From: Saprospirales bacterium | GTDB lineage: Bacteria > Bacteroidota > Bacteroidia > Chitinophagales > JADIYW01 | Assembly: GCA_016711605.1 (NCBI GenBank) | Contig: JADJSS010000014.1 | Coordinates: 87,341-151,340 of the forward strand | Reading direction: 5' to 3' | Length of the DNA: 64,000 nucleotides | Shown: one piece after another, positions 54,101 through 63,612 of the stretch | Position numbering within the stretch: position 1 is the first letter of the stretch | How the letters are laid out: every line of letters begins with the position of its first letter | Made by a program: the position numbers and the translations under genes | The notes under the pieces: generated by a model | What the model saw: the letters and a program-made list of their open reading frames with translations, nothing else | Database searches by the model: none | Told to the model about the DNA's origin: nothing

Positions 54101-55666
54101 ACACCAGGTGTTGGTTTAATTTCACCACCACCACATCACGATATTTATTCTATTGAAGATTTAGCGCAACTCATTTTCGATTTAAAAAATGCGAATCGAG
54201 ATGCACGCATTAACGTGAAACTAGTAGCAGAAGCTGGTGTTGGCACAGTGGCAGCTGGTGTTGCAAAAGCAAAAGCTGATGTTATTTTAATTTCTGGTTA
54301 TGATGGCGGAACTGGCGCATCACCAATTTCATCTATCAAACATGCTGGCTTGCCTTGGGAACTTGGTTTATCAGAAGCACATCAAACATTAGTAAAAAAT
54401 AATTTGCGAAGTCGTGTTGTTTTGCAAACGGATGGACAATTGCGCACTGGAAAAGATATTGCATTTGCAACACTTTTAGGTGCTGAAGAATATGGCATTG
54501 CAACTGCTGCATTAGTGGTTGAAGGTTGCATTATGATGCGCAAATGTCACTTAAATACTTGTCCAGTTGGTGTTGCTACACAAGATCCAATTTTGCGTGC
54601 ACGATTTACTGGCGATCCGCAACATGTCATCAATTTTTTTACATTTATTGCAAATGATTTACGCGAATGGATGGCAAAATTAGGTTTCAGAACCATTAAC
54701 GAAATGGTTGGACAATCTCAATTACTAAAACGCAGAGATGGAATTGAACATTGGAAATACAAACACTTAGATGTGTCGCCAATTATTTATAAAGAAGAAG
54801 CAAAACAAGATGTTGGTTTATATAAACAAATGCAACAAGCACATCCAAAAGACGATGCCATTTTAGATTGGAAATTAATTGAAGCAGCAAAAGCATCTTT
54901 AGAAAATAAAACACCAACAACAGCGCAATTCAATATCATCAACACAGACCGAACTGTTGGTGCTATGTTGAGCTATGAAATTTCTTTAAAATATAAAGGA
55001 ATTGGTTTACCAGAAGATACCATTCAGAATAAATTTATTGGAAGTGCTGGACAAAGTTTTGGTGCGTTTGGTGCAGCTGGAATTAAATTTGAACTAGAAG
55101 GTGAAGCCAACGATTATTTTGGAAAAGGATTATCTGGTGGGAAATTAATTGTCTATCCATCTTCAAAAGCAACGTTTAAACCAAGCGAAAATATTATCAT
55201 TGGCAATGTTGCCTTTTATGGCGCAACCAGTGGCGAATCCTATATTCGTGGTATGGCTGGCGAACGTTTTTGCGTACGAAACTCAGGTGTAAAAGCAGTA
55301 GTAGAAGGCGTTGGCGACCATGGTTGCGAATACATGACTGGTGGTTTAGCTATCATTTTAGGAAAAACAGGCAGAAACTTTGCAGCAGGCATGAGTGGTG
55401 GTGTTGCGTATGTTTATGATGTAGAAAATGCATTTCCAAAAAATGTAAATAAAGAAATGGTTGCCTTAGAAGATTTGGAAAATGAAGATTTGGACACTCT
55501 TAAATTTTATATCGAACGACATTTGAAATACACCAACAGCGACGTAGCAAAAAACATTTTAGATAATTGGGAAATTACGTCAAAGTACTTCATAAAAGTA
55601 ATGCCAACTGATTATAAAAAAGTGTTAGCAGAAAGAAAAAGTAAAGCAGAAACAATTAAAGTATAA
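51134..55666 (+). CDS. gltB: Glutamate synthase large subunit
   Basis: The alpha subunit of NADPH-dependent glutamate synthase makes two glutamates from glutamine and 2-oxoglutarate. I start at 51134 (MNNTIKNTG), giving 1510 residues; the longer frame from 51044 uses a TTG inside the promoter region. The propeptide ends at Cys20 in DACGIGFVAHLKG, the catalytic N-terminal Cys after processing. Then the class II amidotransferase (IAHNGEINTLQGNLNWMRTR), central domain, FMN-binding synthase domain (RFATGAMSFGSISHEAHSTL, VLISGYDGGTGASPISSIKH), the [3Fe-4S] motif CHLNTCPVG and the C-terminal GXGXG beta-helix follow. It is 54 bases before gltD. Confidence 0.96.
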   Translation: MNNTIKNTGLYLPQMEHDACGIGFVAHLKGEKSHRIIKDALTMLENMEHRGACGCEENTGDGAGILLQIPHDYFKTETQKIGIQLPELGKYGTGFVFFPQDENKRNECKQFIESTAKKLNFTILGYRKITTDNSPIGPTAKSGEPVIEQLFIQPNFDFKEDIELERKLYILRAHTVREINYILGGKDQFYYTNLSCHTVIYKGQLTTHQVRQYYPELNDESVKSAIAIVHSRFSTNTFPRWRLAQPFRYIAHNGEINTLQGNLNWMRTREHLLECDVFTKEEIDMFMPICYRDQSDSASLDNVIELLYLAGRSLPHAIMMLIPEAWQDNEQMEDWKKAFYEYHDCLMEPWDGPASICFTDGKLVGATLDRNGLRPSRYVVYNDGRVVMSSEAGALPTEEEKVLQKGRLQPGKMFILNMEEGRIIADDELKKNICTQHPYREWLNKHKITFSDLPKSTITIDNLSKKELLEQQLAFGYTSEDVNTIITPMAETGYEPIGSMGTDTPLAVLSDQSQNLSNYFKQLFAQVTNPPIDPIREKMVMSTFAVLGGASSILTINENHCKQIALRQPILSNADIAKLRYINHPDFKVITIQALFSSGGKKGALERSIDRICKEAEDAVANGNNIIIISDKDVNHDFAPIPSLLAVGAIHHHLINIRTRIDCSLVVESGDIREVHHIATHIGYGATAVNPYLAYQTIYDLNKDKLKHLGKSDEKLAENFIKAASNGLLKVFSKMGISTHQSYHGSQIFEIVGLSKKVVTKCFNGSVSRLDGIGFDEIAKEVLKRHTLAFPEVENVNKRLEVGGDYQWKRRGEAHLFNPDTIHLLQWSTKKNDYSIYKQFAEKINNQAEKAITLRSLLEFDYTKVQPISIDEVEPVESILKRFATGAMSFGSISHEAHSTLAIAMNRIGGKSNSGEGGEDEIRFEKKENGDWERSAIKQVASGRFGVTSYYLANANELQIKLAQGAKPGEGGQLPGHKVDEWIGRVRHSTPGVGLISPPPHHDIYSIEDLAQLIFDLKNANRDARINVKLVAEAGVGTVAAGVAKAKADVILISGYDGGTGASPISSIKHAGLPWELGLSEAHQTLVKNNLRSRVVLQTDGQLRTGKDIAFATLLGAEEYGIATAALVVEGCIMMRKCHLNTCPVGVATQDPILRARFTGDPQHVINFFTFIANDLREWMAKLGFRTINEMVGQSQLLKRRDGIEHWKYKHLDVSPIIYKEEAKQDVGLYKQMQQAHPKDDAILDWKLIEAAKASLENKTPTTAQFNIINTDRTVGAMLSYEISLKYKGIGLPEDTIQNKFIGSAGQSFGAFGAAGIKFELEGEANDYFGKGLSGGKLIVYPSSKATFKPSENIIIGNVAFYGATSGESYIRGMAGERFCVRNSGVKAVVEGVGDHGCEYMTGGLAIILGKTGRNFAAGMSGGVAYVYDVENAFPKNVNKEMVALEDLENEDLDTLKFYIERHLKYTNSDVAKNILDNWEITSKYFIKVMPTDYKKVLAERKSKAETIKV

Positions 55667-55690
55667 AGTTGAGATGAAGATTTAATTTAA

Positions 55691-55711
55691 CATTCATCAT
55701 TCAACACTCAA
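55691..55711. repeat. Three-fold heptanucleotide repeat in the gltB-gltD spacer
   Basis: Units CATTCAT, CATTCAA and CACTCAA follow one another without gap between the two cotranscribed genes, the same unit length as the repeat at 14426-14453. Confidence 0.65.
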
Positions 55712-55720
55712 AATTATATT

Positions 55721-57210
55721 ATGGGAAAGCCAACAGGATTTTTAGAATTTAACAGAGAATTGCCAACCTACAAAGATGCAAAAGAACGCATTCATGAGTA
55801 CAAGGAAATTTATCTGGAATTTGCGGATGAAAAAACGCAAACGCAAGCTGCGCGCTGCATGAATTGCGGTGTTCCGTTTTGTCATAATGGTTGTCCGCTT
55901 GGAAATATTATACCAGAATTTAACGATGCTGTTTACCATAAAGATTGGCAATTAGCAACAGAAATTCTTTTATCTACCAATAATTTTCCAGAGTTTACTG
56001 GCAGAATTTGTCCGGCACCATGTGAAGCATCTTGTGTGTTAGGCATCAACCAACCACCAGTAACCATTGAGCATATTGAAAAATCAATCATAGAAAAAGC
56101 ATTTGAATTAAATTTAATTCAAGCAAATCCACCAAAAGAAAGAACAGATAAAAAAGTAGCCGTTGTTGGTTCTGGACCAGCTGGTTTGGCTGCTGCAGCA
56201 CAATTAAATAAAGCAGGACACAATGTTACTGTTTTTGAACGTGCTGATGAAATTGGCGGTTTATTGCGTTATGGAATTCCTGATTTTAAATTGGAAAAAA
56301 CGGTGGTGAAAAGAAGAATTAAATTGATGCAAGAAGAAGGTATCATTTTTAAAACCAACACCAATGTTGGCGTTGATATTTCTATTGATGAATTAACTAC
56401 AAATTTTGATGCAATTATACTTTCTGGCGGCTCAACTGTTCCGCGCGATTTGCCGATTCCAGGTCGACATTTAAAGGCGTTTTTCCAGCAATGGAATTTT
56501 TATCACAACAAAATAAGCGCGTTGCTGAAATCAAAACCGAACTCGATCATCAAGGAAAAAAATACGAAAATGGTGATATTTTCGCATCGAATAAAAACGT
56601 TATTGTAATTGGTGGTGGTGATACTGGTTCCGATTGTGTTGGCACATCTAACCGACATGGTGCAGCATCGGTTACACAAATTGAATTATTAGCAAAACCA
56701 CCAGAAAACAGAGCCGAAAGCACACCGTGGCCGCTTTGGCCGATGCAATTGCGCACTTCGTCGTCGCACGAAGAAGGTTGCGAACGAAAATGGTCAATTT
56801 TGACGAAAGAATTCATCGGAAACGATAAAAATGAACTTACTGGTTTGAAAATTGTGGAAATTGAATGGAAAACGGTAGACGGCAAACCACAAATTGTAGA
56901 AATCGAAGGAACGGAACGCATTTTGCCTTGCGAATTGGCTTTGCTGGCAATGGGTTTTTTGCATCCACAACACGATGGAATGTTGCAACAAGCTGAAATT
57001 GAATTAGATAATAGAGGAAATGTGAAAGATAATTTCTATAAAACCAACAAAGAAAAGATATTTACGGCTGGCGATATGCGTCGCGGACAGAGCTTGGTGG
57101 TTTGGGCAATTAGCGAAGGTCGCGAGTGCGCTCGCAGTGTTGATATATTTTTAACAGGCGAAAGTTTTTTAGAATCAAAAGATATTTCATCTTTGCAAGT
57201 ACAAGTATAA
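55721..57210 (+). pseudogene. gltD: Glutamate synthase small subunit, interrupted by a one-base deletion
   Basis: The beta subunit supplies electrons from NADPH to GltB. The two overlapping frames form one protein of about 497 residues: N-terminal cysteine cluster (CMNCGVPFCHNGCPLG, CPAPCEASCVLG), FAD fold (VAVVGSGPAGLAAAAQLNKA), GGLLRYGIPDFKLEK, NADPH fold (VIVIGGGDTGSDCVGTSNRH) and a final FAD segment (IFTAGDMRRGQSLVVWAI). The break is at 56476-56477, where AAAGGCGTT should be AAAGGGCGTT to give GRHLKGVFPAMEFLSQQNKR. A lost G in a short G run and an intact remainder favour sequence error over gene death, since gltB next door is intact. Confidence 0.9.
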
Positions 57211-57247
57211 AGTCGCTTTTTAAGCTTGCTGTTTTCTTTGCGACTGC

Positions 57248-57275
57248 ACCCAAACCGAAAGGTTTGGGTTTTTTG
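57248..57275 (+). terminator. Rho-independent terminator after gltD
   Basis: ACCCAAACC pairs with GGTTTGGGT around a GAAA tetraloop, directly followed by a T run. A classic intrinsic terminator 38 bases past the gltD stop. Confidence 0.93.
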
Positions 57276-57544
57276 TTTTAAACTTTGAAAAATTTGAATT
57301 CGTTCGCAACGAAACTTTTCCAAAGTTGAGTATCATATTAAAATAAAATTATATACATTTTTTCAAACACATAGATTCATAGAAAATTCTAAAAGTAATA
57401 CAGTTTGTAGAAAATATTCTGTTTGCAATAGTTACACAATAGAATTCATCTTCGATGAATAACTCTGCTTTTCTATCTTATTCTTTTTCAATCATAAATA
57501 CTATGCAACTATGTGTTTTAAATTTAGACTATTTTGTATTTCAA
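57276..57544. other. Gap between gltD terminator and the repeat-protein promoter
   Basis: AT-rich, no convincing gene. The frame of the next gene is open back to 57455, but with unlikely composition and upstream of its promoter, so I do not count that part as coding. Confidence 0.5.
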
Positions 57545-57579
57545 TTTGGTATTAATTGCAAAATGATTTATTATCTTTG
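57545..57579 (+). promoter_or_regulatory. Promoter of the repeat-rich secreted protein
   Basis: TTTG at 57545-57548 and TATCTTTG at 57572-57579 match the Bacteroidota -33 and -7 elements with a 23-base spacer. The position supports the TTG start at 57599, which gives an ideal signal peptide. Confidence 0.55.
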
Positions 57580-57598
57580 TAATATAATTACTACCAAA

Positions 57599-60206
57599 TT
57601 GAAAAAGCTGTTCCGTATATTTTTATTTTTTATGATGATTACTTGCACTACAAAATTGCAAGCAAGTACTTGTATACCAACTGGAACAACTGTAACACTA
57701 ACACGCCAATCCGAAGTAGATTCTTTTCCAATAAATTATCCAGGTTGTGATACAATTGAAGGAGATTTAATTATTAGTGGAAATGATATTGTAAATTTGA
57801 ATGGACTTATTAATTTGATTAATGTTAAATTTTTAAGTATAGATAACACATCTATTTTAAATTTGGTTGGACTAAATAATATTATTAATAATATTGACAT
57901 TTTAGTGATTTCAGAAAATCAAAAATTATTAAATTTTAATGGATTAAATAATTTAGATTCTATTAGTAGATTTATAGTAAGTAATAATGATAAAATTATT
58001 GACTTAAAAGGTCTAACTAGCTTAAAAAAAATTGGATCTTTTGAATTAAGTCAAAACGATAAGATACAAGATTTTAGTGGTTTAGATGCAATAAATTTTA
58101 TTTGGTCACTTGATGTGCTTAATAATTCATCATTGATAAATTTTAAAGGATTGGAAAATTTATCTTATTTAAATAACTTTACAATAGATGGCAATAATTC
58201 TTAATTAATTTTAATGGTTTAGATAATATCTCAAATTATACCAAGGATCTGGGATTCGTAATAACAGATCACTTATAAATTTTTATGGATTACAAAATAT
58301 TGAAAAATTTGATAAAACTTTAGAGATATATAATAATTCAAGTATTAATAATTTTATTGGGCTTAATAATGTCAAATATATTGATTGGTTAGCTGTACAA
58401 CTAAATTCAAACTTAATAAATTTTGAAGGACTTAATAATCTTGATACTTTGTTTGATCTATCAGTGAATATTAACGATAATTTAAAAAATCTTGAAGGAC
58501 TTGAAAATATAAAATATACTAACAGTATATTTATAGTCCAAAATTATGCATTGTGTAGCATTAATGAATTAAATAGCAATTTAAAACCTGATTTAGTTAT
58601 TATCAATGATAATATTAAACTATCATGTTGTAAAATTATGGATAGTATCCTTAGAAACAGAAATGGCCAACAATTAATCTTTGGAACTGTAGATATTTCT
58701 AGAAATTCACCTGGTTGTAACGACACCACAGAAATAAGGACTATAACTACACAAAATTGTTGTTCTACAAAATATACTTTACTAAAAGATACTATTTGCA
58801 ATGGAGAACAGGTGATTTTCAATAATCAAATTCTAAAAAATACTGGTACTTATTATGATACTTTTGTTAGTAATGGAAATGATAGTATTGTTATTTTGGA
58901 ATTAATAGTGTTTAATAAATCCTACCAAATAAAAACACTCAATTTTTGCATTGGTCAATCATTTACGTTGAGCAATGGAAGAACCATAACTGCAACAGGA
59001 ATTTATAAAGATACTATTCCAAATTTCTGTGATAGCATTATCGAATATCGTCTCATTTTTTTAAATAATATTATTGTCAATCAAAACGCAACTATTTGTC
59101 AAGGTAAAACGTATACATTGCCAAAAGGAAACATCGTTCAAACAACTGGCATTTATAAAGACACTTTGCGTTCTGCATTTAATTGCGACAGTATCGTTAC
59201 CACCAATCTTACAGTAACAAAACCAATTCCATTTGTAAACAATGTAACTATTTGCAAAGGAAAAAATTATGTTTTACCAAATGGCAACAGCGTAAATAAT
59301 GCTGGTACTTATTACGATACTATACGAAAACCAAATACTTGCGATAGCATCGTTATTACCAATCTTATAGTAAATCCATATTTGCAATCATCACAAACAG
59401 CAACAACTTGTTTAGGTAAAACCTATACATTACCAAGCGGAAAAACTGTAACACAAGCTGGTATTTACAAAGATACTATTAGAACTATAACTGGTTGCGA
59501 TAGTATTGTTACAACCAATCTCAGCATCGCCAATCCAACGCCAACACAAATATCAGATTCTATTTGTGAAGGAAAAATTTATACCTTACCAAGTGGCAAA
59601 CAGGTAACAAATACTGGTGTTTACGTCGATACCATCAAAATAACAAATACATGCGATAGTGTAATTATTACCAATTTATCTGTTTTCCAAAATACCTTTT
59701 CTGTAACATTAAAATCAATTGATACTATTGATGCAGGAAATGCAATTGAACTAAAACCAATGTATTCAAACCAAACAGCCATTATTTGGAACTGGTCTCC
59801 TACTTCAAATTTAAATTGCACTACTTGCGAAAAACCAATAGCAACACCAAGCCAAAACACACAGTATAGCTTAAAAGCAACTGCACAAAATGGCTGCGAT
59901 GATACCGCAAAAACGACTATCATTGTCCGACAAACTGAAGTCTATATTCCAACTGCATTTTCACCAAATAATGATGGCATCAACGATGATTTAACAGTCT
60001 TTGTTAATAATCCAGTTGCTTTTCATTTAGTCATTTTTAATCGTTACGATCAAAAAGTTTTTGAAAGTGTAGATGTTTTAAATAAATGGAATGGCACTTA
60101 TAAAAATGCAGAATGTGAGGTTGACAATTACGTTTATGTGTTAGATGTTACTACTGCAAATGGAAAGCAACATCATAAACAAGGTACTATTACTTTGCTG
60201 CGATAA
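57599..60206 (+). pseudogene. Large secreted repeat protein with type B type IX sorting domain, two single-base frameshifts
   Basis: From the TTG at 57599 the protein begins with a signal peptide (KKLFRIFLFFMMITCTTKLQ). Next come about a dozen Asn/Leu-rich repeats of the form NFxGLNNLxxIxxFxVSNN (to ~58560), resembling receptor-L/leucine-rich repeats; then six modules of about 52 residues (58760-59700) with the pattern ICxGKxYTLPSGKxVTxxGIYKDTIRxxxxCDSIVTTNL; then a beta-sandwich linker and the gliding-type C-terminal domain (VYIPTAFSPNNDGINDDLTV to TITLLR). Two missing bases, at 58200-58203 and between 58241 and 58256, break the frame; repairing both yields a continuous ~870-residue adhesin-like protein. 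Function beyond surface display is unknown. Confidence 0.8.
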
Positions 60207-60211
60207 ATAAA

Positions 60212-61249
60212 TCAAGAATTCTTTCCGAACACTTCATTTGATTGTTGCGAAACACGAATAAACGTAGTGCATTTCGACATATCTTTCAACGATTTTGCAC
60301 CTATATAAGTACACGTAGAACGAATACCACCTAAAATACTTTTAATCGTATGATGCACATCACCACGGTATTTTACAGAAACCGTTTTTCCTTCTGATGA
60401 ACGATAACCAGCTACTTCACCATAATATTTATGCATAGCCGTTTCAGAACTCATACCATAAAATACTTTATAGAGTTGTCCGTCAATTTCTTTTAGTTCA
60501 CCATCGCATTGTTCGTGTCCAGCTAACATTCCACCAAGCATGGCAAAATCTGCGCCACCACCAAATGCTTTTGCCACATCACCAGCAACCACACAACCAC
60601 CATCAGCAATGATTTGTCCGCCAACACCATGTGCTGCATCACTGCATTCAATAACTGCAGACAATTGCGGATAGCCAACACCAGTTTGTATACGAGTAGT
60701 GCAAACCGAACCTGAACCGATTCCAACTTTCACAATATCAGCACCACGCAAAATTAATTCTTCTACCATTTCACCTGTTACCACATTTCCAGCAATAATA
60801 ATTTTATCAGGATATTTATCACGAGTGCGTGCCACAACAGATGCGAAACGTTGTGTGTAGCCATTGGCAACATCTAAGCAAATAAATTTAATTTGCGGAA
60901 TTTGTGCAGTAAGCTTCGATAAAAATTCTACATCATCATTTTTAATACCACTACTTACAGCAACATAATCTGCTACATCATCTTTAAACAACGGTTGCAA
61001 TTCTTCAGCAGTATAAAATTTATGTAAGCAAGTAATAATTTTATGTTGAGCCAATGCTTTAGCCATTTCAATGGTGCCAACAGTATCCATATTCGACGCT
61101 ATAATTGGAATACCTTGCCAATCTTGTTGTGCATTTTTGAACGTAAATTTTCTGCTTACATCAACTTCTTCACGCGAATGTAAAGTAGAACGTTTTGGAC
61201 GAAACAATACGTCTTTGTAATCTAATTTTATATCGTTTTCAATTCTCAT
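60212..61249 (-). CDS. guaC: GMP reductase
   Basis: GuaC converts GMP to IMP with NADPH, recycling guanine nucleotides. The 345-residue protein (start at 61249, MRIENDIKLDYKDVLFRPKR) is a TIM barrel of the IMPDH/GMPR family without CBS domains. GMPR features are VGIGSGSVCTTRIQTGVGYP with the catalytic Cys, QLSAVIECSDAAHG, IADGGCVVAGDVAKAFGGGA and the C-terminal FYGMSSETAMHKYYG. IMPDH would have a longer insert and a different active-site flap, so GMP reductase is preferred. A Met nine codons earlier is possible but does not align. Confidence 0.92.
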   Translation of the reverse strand: MRIENDIKLDYKDVLFRPKRSTLHSREEVDVSRKFTFKNAQQDWQGIPIIASNMDTVGTIEMAKALAQHKIITCLHKFYTAEELQPLFKDDVADYVAVSSGIKNDDVEFLSKLTAQIPQIKFICLDVANGYTQRFASVVARTRDKYPDKIIIAGNVVTGEMVEELILRGADIVKVGIGSGSVCTTRIQTGVGYPQLSAVIECSDAAHGVGGQIIADGGCVVAGDVAKAFGGGADFAMLGGMLAGHEQCDGELKEIDGQLYKVFYGMSSETAMHKYYGEVAGYRSSEGKTVSVKYRGDVHHTIKSILGGIRSTCTYIGAKSLKDMSKCTTFIRVSQQSNEVFGKNS

Positions 61250-61404
61250 ACTTTTATTTTTCAAGCAAAAACGCAAATGCGCAAAGCAAATGACAAACTA
61301 ATTTTTACTAAATTAAGTGAATCTTTTGAGTGAACACTTAACTATCTATAATAAATTATACACAAAGAAAATAATGGTGTAAAATCTTTTAAATTAATTG
61401 TCGT

Positions 61405-61412
61405 TACCTTTG
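61405..61412 (+). promoter_or_regulatory. -7 box of the helicase gene, leaderless arrangement
   Basis: TACCTTTG matches TAnnTTTG and ends only four bases before the ATG at 61417, so the transcript should start at or next to the start codon, as at uvrC. Confidence 0.45.
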
Positions 61413-61416
61413 CAAA

Positions 61417-62786
61417 ATGGAAAACAAAGCACTTTTGTCAACACACTTAGAAAAGTTAGGAATCGAACGCTTGAACGAAATGCAAGTTGCAGCGCAGAAA
61501 GCTATTCTTGAAGAAAAAAATGTTTTGTTGCTATCACCAACTGGTTCAGGGAAAAAACACTAGCATTTCTATTACCTATTTTAGAATTGTTGGATCCAGA
61601 TAAAACCACTGTGCAATGTTTAATATTGACACCATCACGAGAACTAGCATTGCAAATTGAACAAGTTTGGAAAAAAATGCAAACTGGTTTCAAAGTAAAT
61701 GTTTGCTATGGTGGACATTCTAAATTAATAGAAATACAAAACCTAAGCACACCACCAGCAGTGTTGATTGGAACACCTGGAAGAATTATGGATCACATAC
61801 AACGAAAATCGTTTGATTTTAATGAAGTAGATTTTTGGTATTAGATGAATTTGACAAATCGCTGGATTTAGGTTTTCAAGAACAAATGTCGTTTATCATT
61901 CGCTGTTTAGGAAAACTACAAAAACGTGTGTTGGTTTCTGCAACATCAAGTATCGAAATTCCAAAATTTGCTGGTGCGAATTATCCAACAACATTGAATT
62001 TTTTACCAAAAGATGAAGTGAAAGAAGGTTTGACCTTGAAGTTGATTTTATCAGAAGACAAAGATAAAATTGAGGTGTTGTTTAATTTGTTATATTCACT
62101 CGATTCTGAAGCTGCCTTGATTTTTTGCAACCACAGAGAATCTGTAGAACGCACTTGTGAATTATTGAAAGAAAGAGGAATCATTGCTACTTTTTTATCA
62201 TGGTGGAATGGATCAAGACGACAGAGAACGTTCATTGGTTCAATTTAGAAATGGTAGTATCCATTATTTAGTCACAACTGATTTAGCAGCTCGTGGATTA
62301 GACATTCCAGAAATGAAACACGTTATTCATTATCATCCTTCTGCAACCGAAGATGAGTTCATTCATCGCAATGGAAGAACAGCACGTATGCATGCATCAG
62401 GCACAGCATATTTAATTTTGCATAAAGATGAAAAGCGTCCTGCATACCTTGAAGAAACAATCGAAATAATGGAAGTTTCGACGAATCATCCATTGCCTAA
62501 ACCACCAGTATTCACTACACTTTACATTAATGGTGGCAAAAAAAACAAACTCAACAAAGTAGATATTGTTGGATTTTTAGCTCAAAAAGGAAAATTAGAA
62601 AAAGACGATATTGGTTTAATTGAAGTAAAAGATTTCTCTTCTTTTGTAGCCATTCGTGCAAGTAAACTGAAATCTGTATTGCTTGCTATCAAAGACGAAA
62701 AAGTGAAAGGCAAGAAATATAAAATTGAAGAAGCAAATACAAAGATTGTAGTGAAAAATAATTCTGAAAGAAGAATTAAAAAATAG
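61417..62786 (+). pseudogene. DbpA-like DEAD-box RNA helicase, three homopolymer frameshifts
   Basis: Four consecutive frames join to one helicase of about 456 residues. Motifs in order: Q-motif region (LGIERLNEMQVAAQKAIL), Walker A SPTGSGKT, TPSRELALQ, TPGR, motif II as DEFD, SAT, then the second RecA domain with AALIFCNHRESVERTCELL, YHGGMDQDDRERSL, DLAARGLDIPEMKHVIHYH and HRNGRTARM, and a C-terminal DbpA-type RNA-binding domain (TLYINGGKKNKLNKVDIVGF). Such helicases help assemble the large ribosomal subunit. Indels: six A instead of four at 61552-61557, five T instead of six at 61832-61836, six T instead of five at 62191-62196. All lie in homopolymers. Confidence 0.88.
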
Positions 62787-62808
62787 TTTTAACAGAAAAA
62801 ATAGCAGA

Positions 62809-63606
62809 ATGTCAATAAAAGAAAAATATGGCTCATTAGCTTTAATAGCAGGTGCTTCCGAAGGAATTGGTGCAGCATATGCAACATATTTGGCAAAAGA
62901 AGGAATTGATGTAATATTGGTTGCCAGAAAATTAGAGCCATTGCAAAAACTTGCAACAGAACTTTCTACCAAATACAATATAAAAGCTGATTGTATTACA
63001 TGCGATTTAGCTTCTGTTAATGCTGCACAAGAATTAGTTGATAGATTAAAAGATAGAGAAATAAATTTGCTGGTCTATAATGCAGCACTTTCCTATATTG
63101 GAGCATTTGAACAAAATACAATAGAACATCACAACCAGATTGCACAAGCCAATATGATTACACCTATGAATTTACTACAGATTTTTGGAACCGAGATGCT
63201 GGCAAAAAAACAAGGTGCTATAATTTTAATGGCATCTTTAGCAGGATTTCAAGGCAGTGGTTATTTAAGTGTTTATGCAGCATCAAAAGCATTTGACCGT
63301 GTATTGGCAGAAAGTTTATGGTACGAATGGAAAAATAGAGGCGTTGATGTAATTGCATGTTGTGCAGGAGCCACATCTACACCAAATTTCATTAAAACAA
63401 ATCCTGAAAAAACAAGCTTTTTTGCACCCAAAGTACAAACACCAGAAGAAGTTGTAAAAGAATGTTTTGAGCTATTAGGTAAAACGCCTTCTTTTATTTC
63501 AGGTTCAGGAAATAAACTAGCAAGTTTTATTATGCAACGATTAATGCCTCGCAAAATGGCAATTAAAATTATGGGTGACACAACCAGAAAAATGTATCGT
63601 TTATAA
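62809..63606 (+). CDS. Short-chain dehydrogenase/reductase
   Basis: A 265-residue classical SDR: NAD(P)-binding GASEGIGAAYA near the N-terminus, VARKLEPLQKL suggesting NADP preference (Arg/Lys after strand 2), NAALSYIGAF in the NNAG position, catalytic Ser in MASLAGFQGS and YAASK with Tyr and Lys. The C-terminal region (FISGSGNKLASFIMQRLMPR) is of the type found in 3-oxoacyl or steroid/lipid SDRs. The substrate is unknown. It is 22 bases after the helicase and convergent with a sterol-reductase-like gene seven bases away. Confidence 0.9.
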   Translation: MSIKEKYGSLALIAGASEGIGAAYATYLAKEGIDVILVARKLEPLQKLATELSTKYNIKADCITCDLASVNAAQELVDRLKDREINLLVYNAALSYIGAFEQNTIEHHNQIAQANMITPMNLLQIFGTEMLAKKQGAIILMASLAGFQGSGYLSVYAASKAFDRVLAESLWYEWKNRGVDVIACCAGATSTPNFIKTNPEKTSFFAPKVQTPEEVVKECFELLGKTPSFISGSGNKLASFIMQRLMPRKMAIKIMGDTTRKMYRL

Positions 63607-63612
63607 TATTTA

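Noticed and set aside
61417..62786. Several independent small genes in the helicase region
   Set aside because: The frames carry consecutive motifs of one helicase and are separated only by indels in homopolymers.
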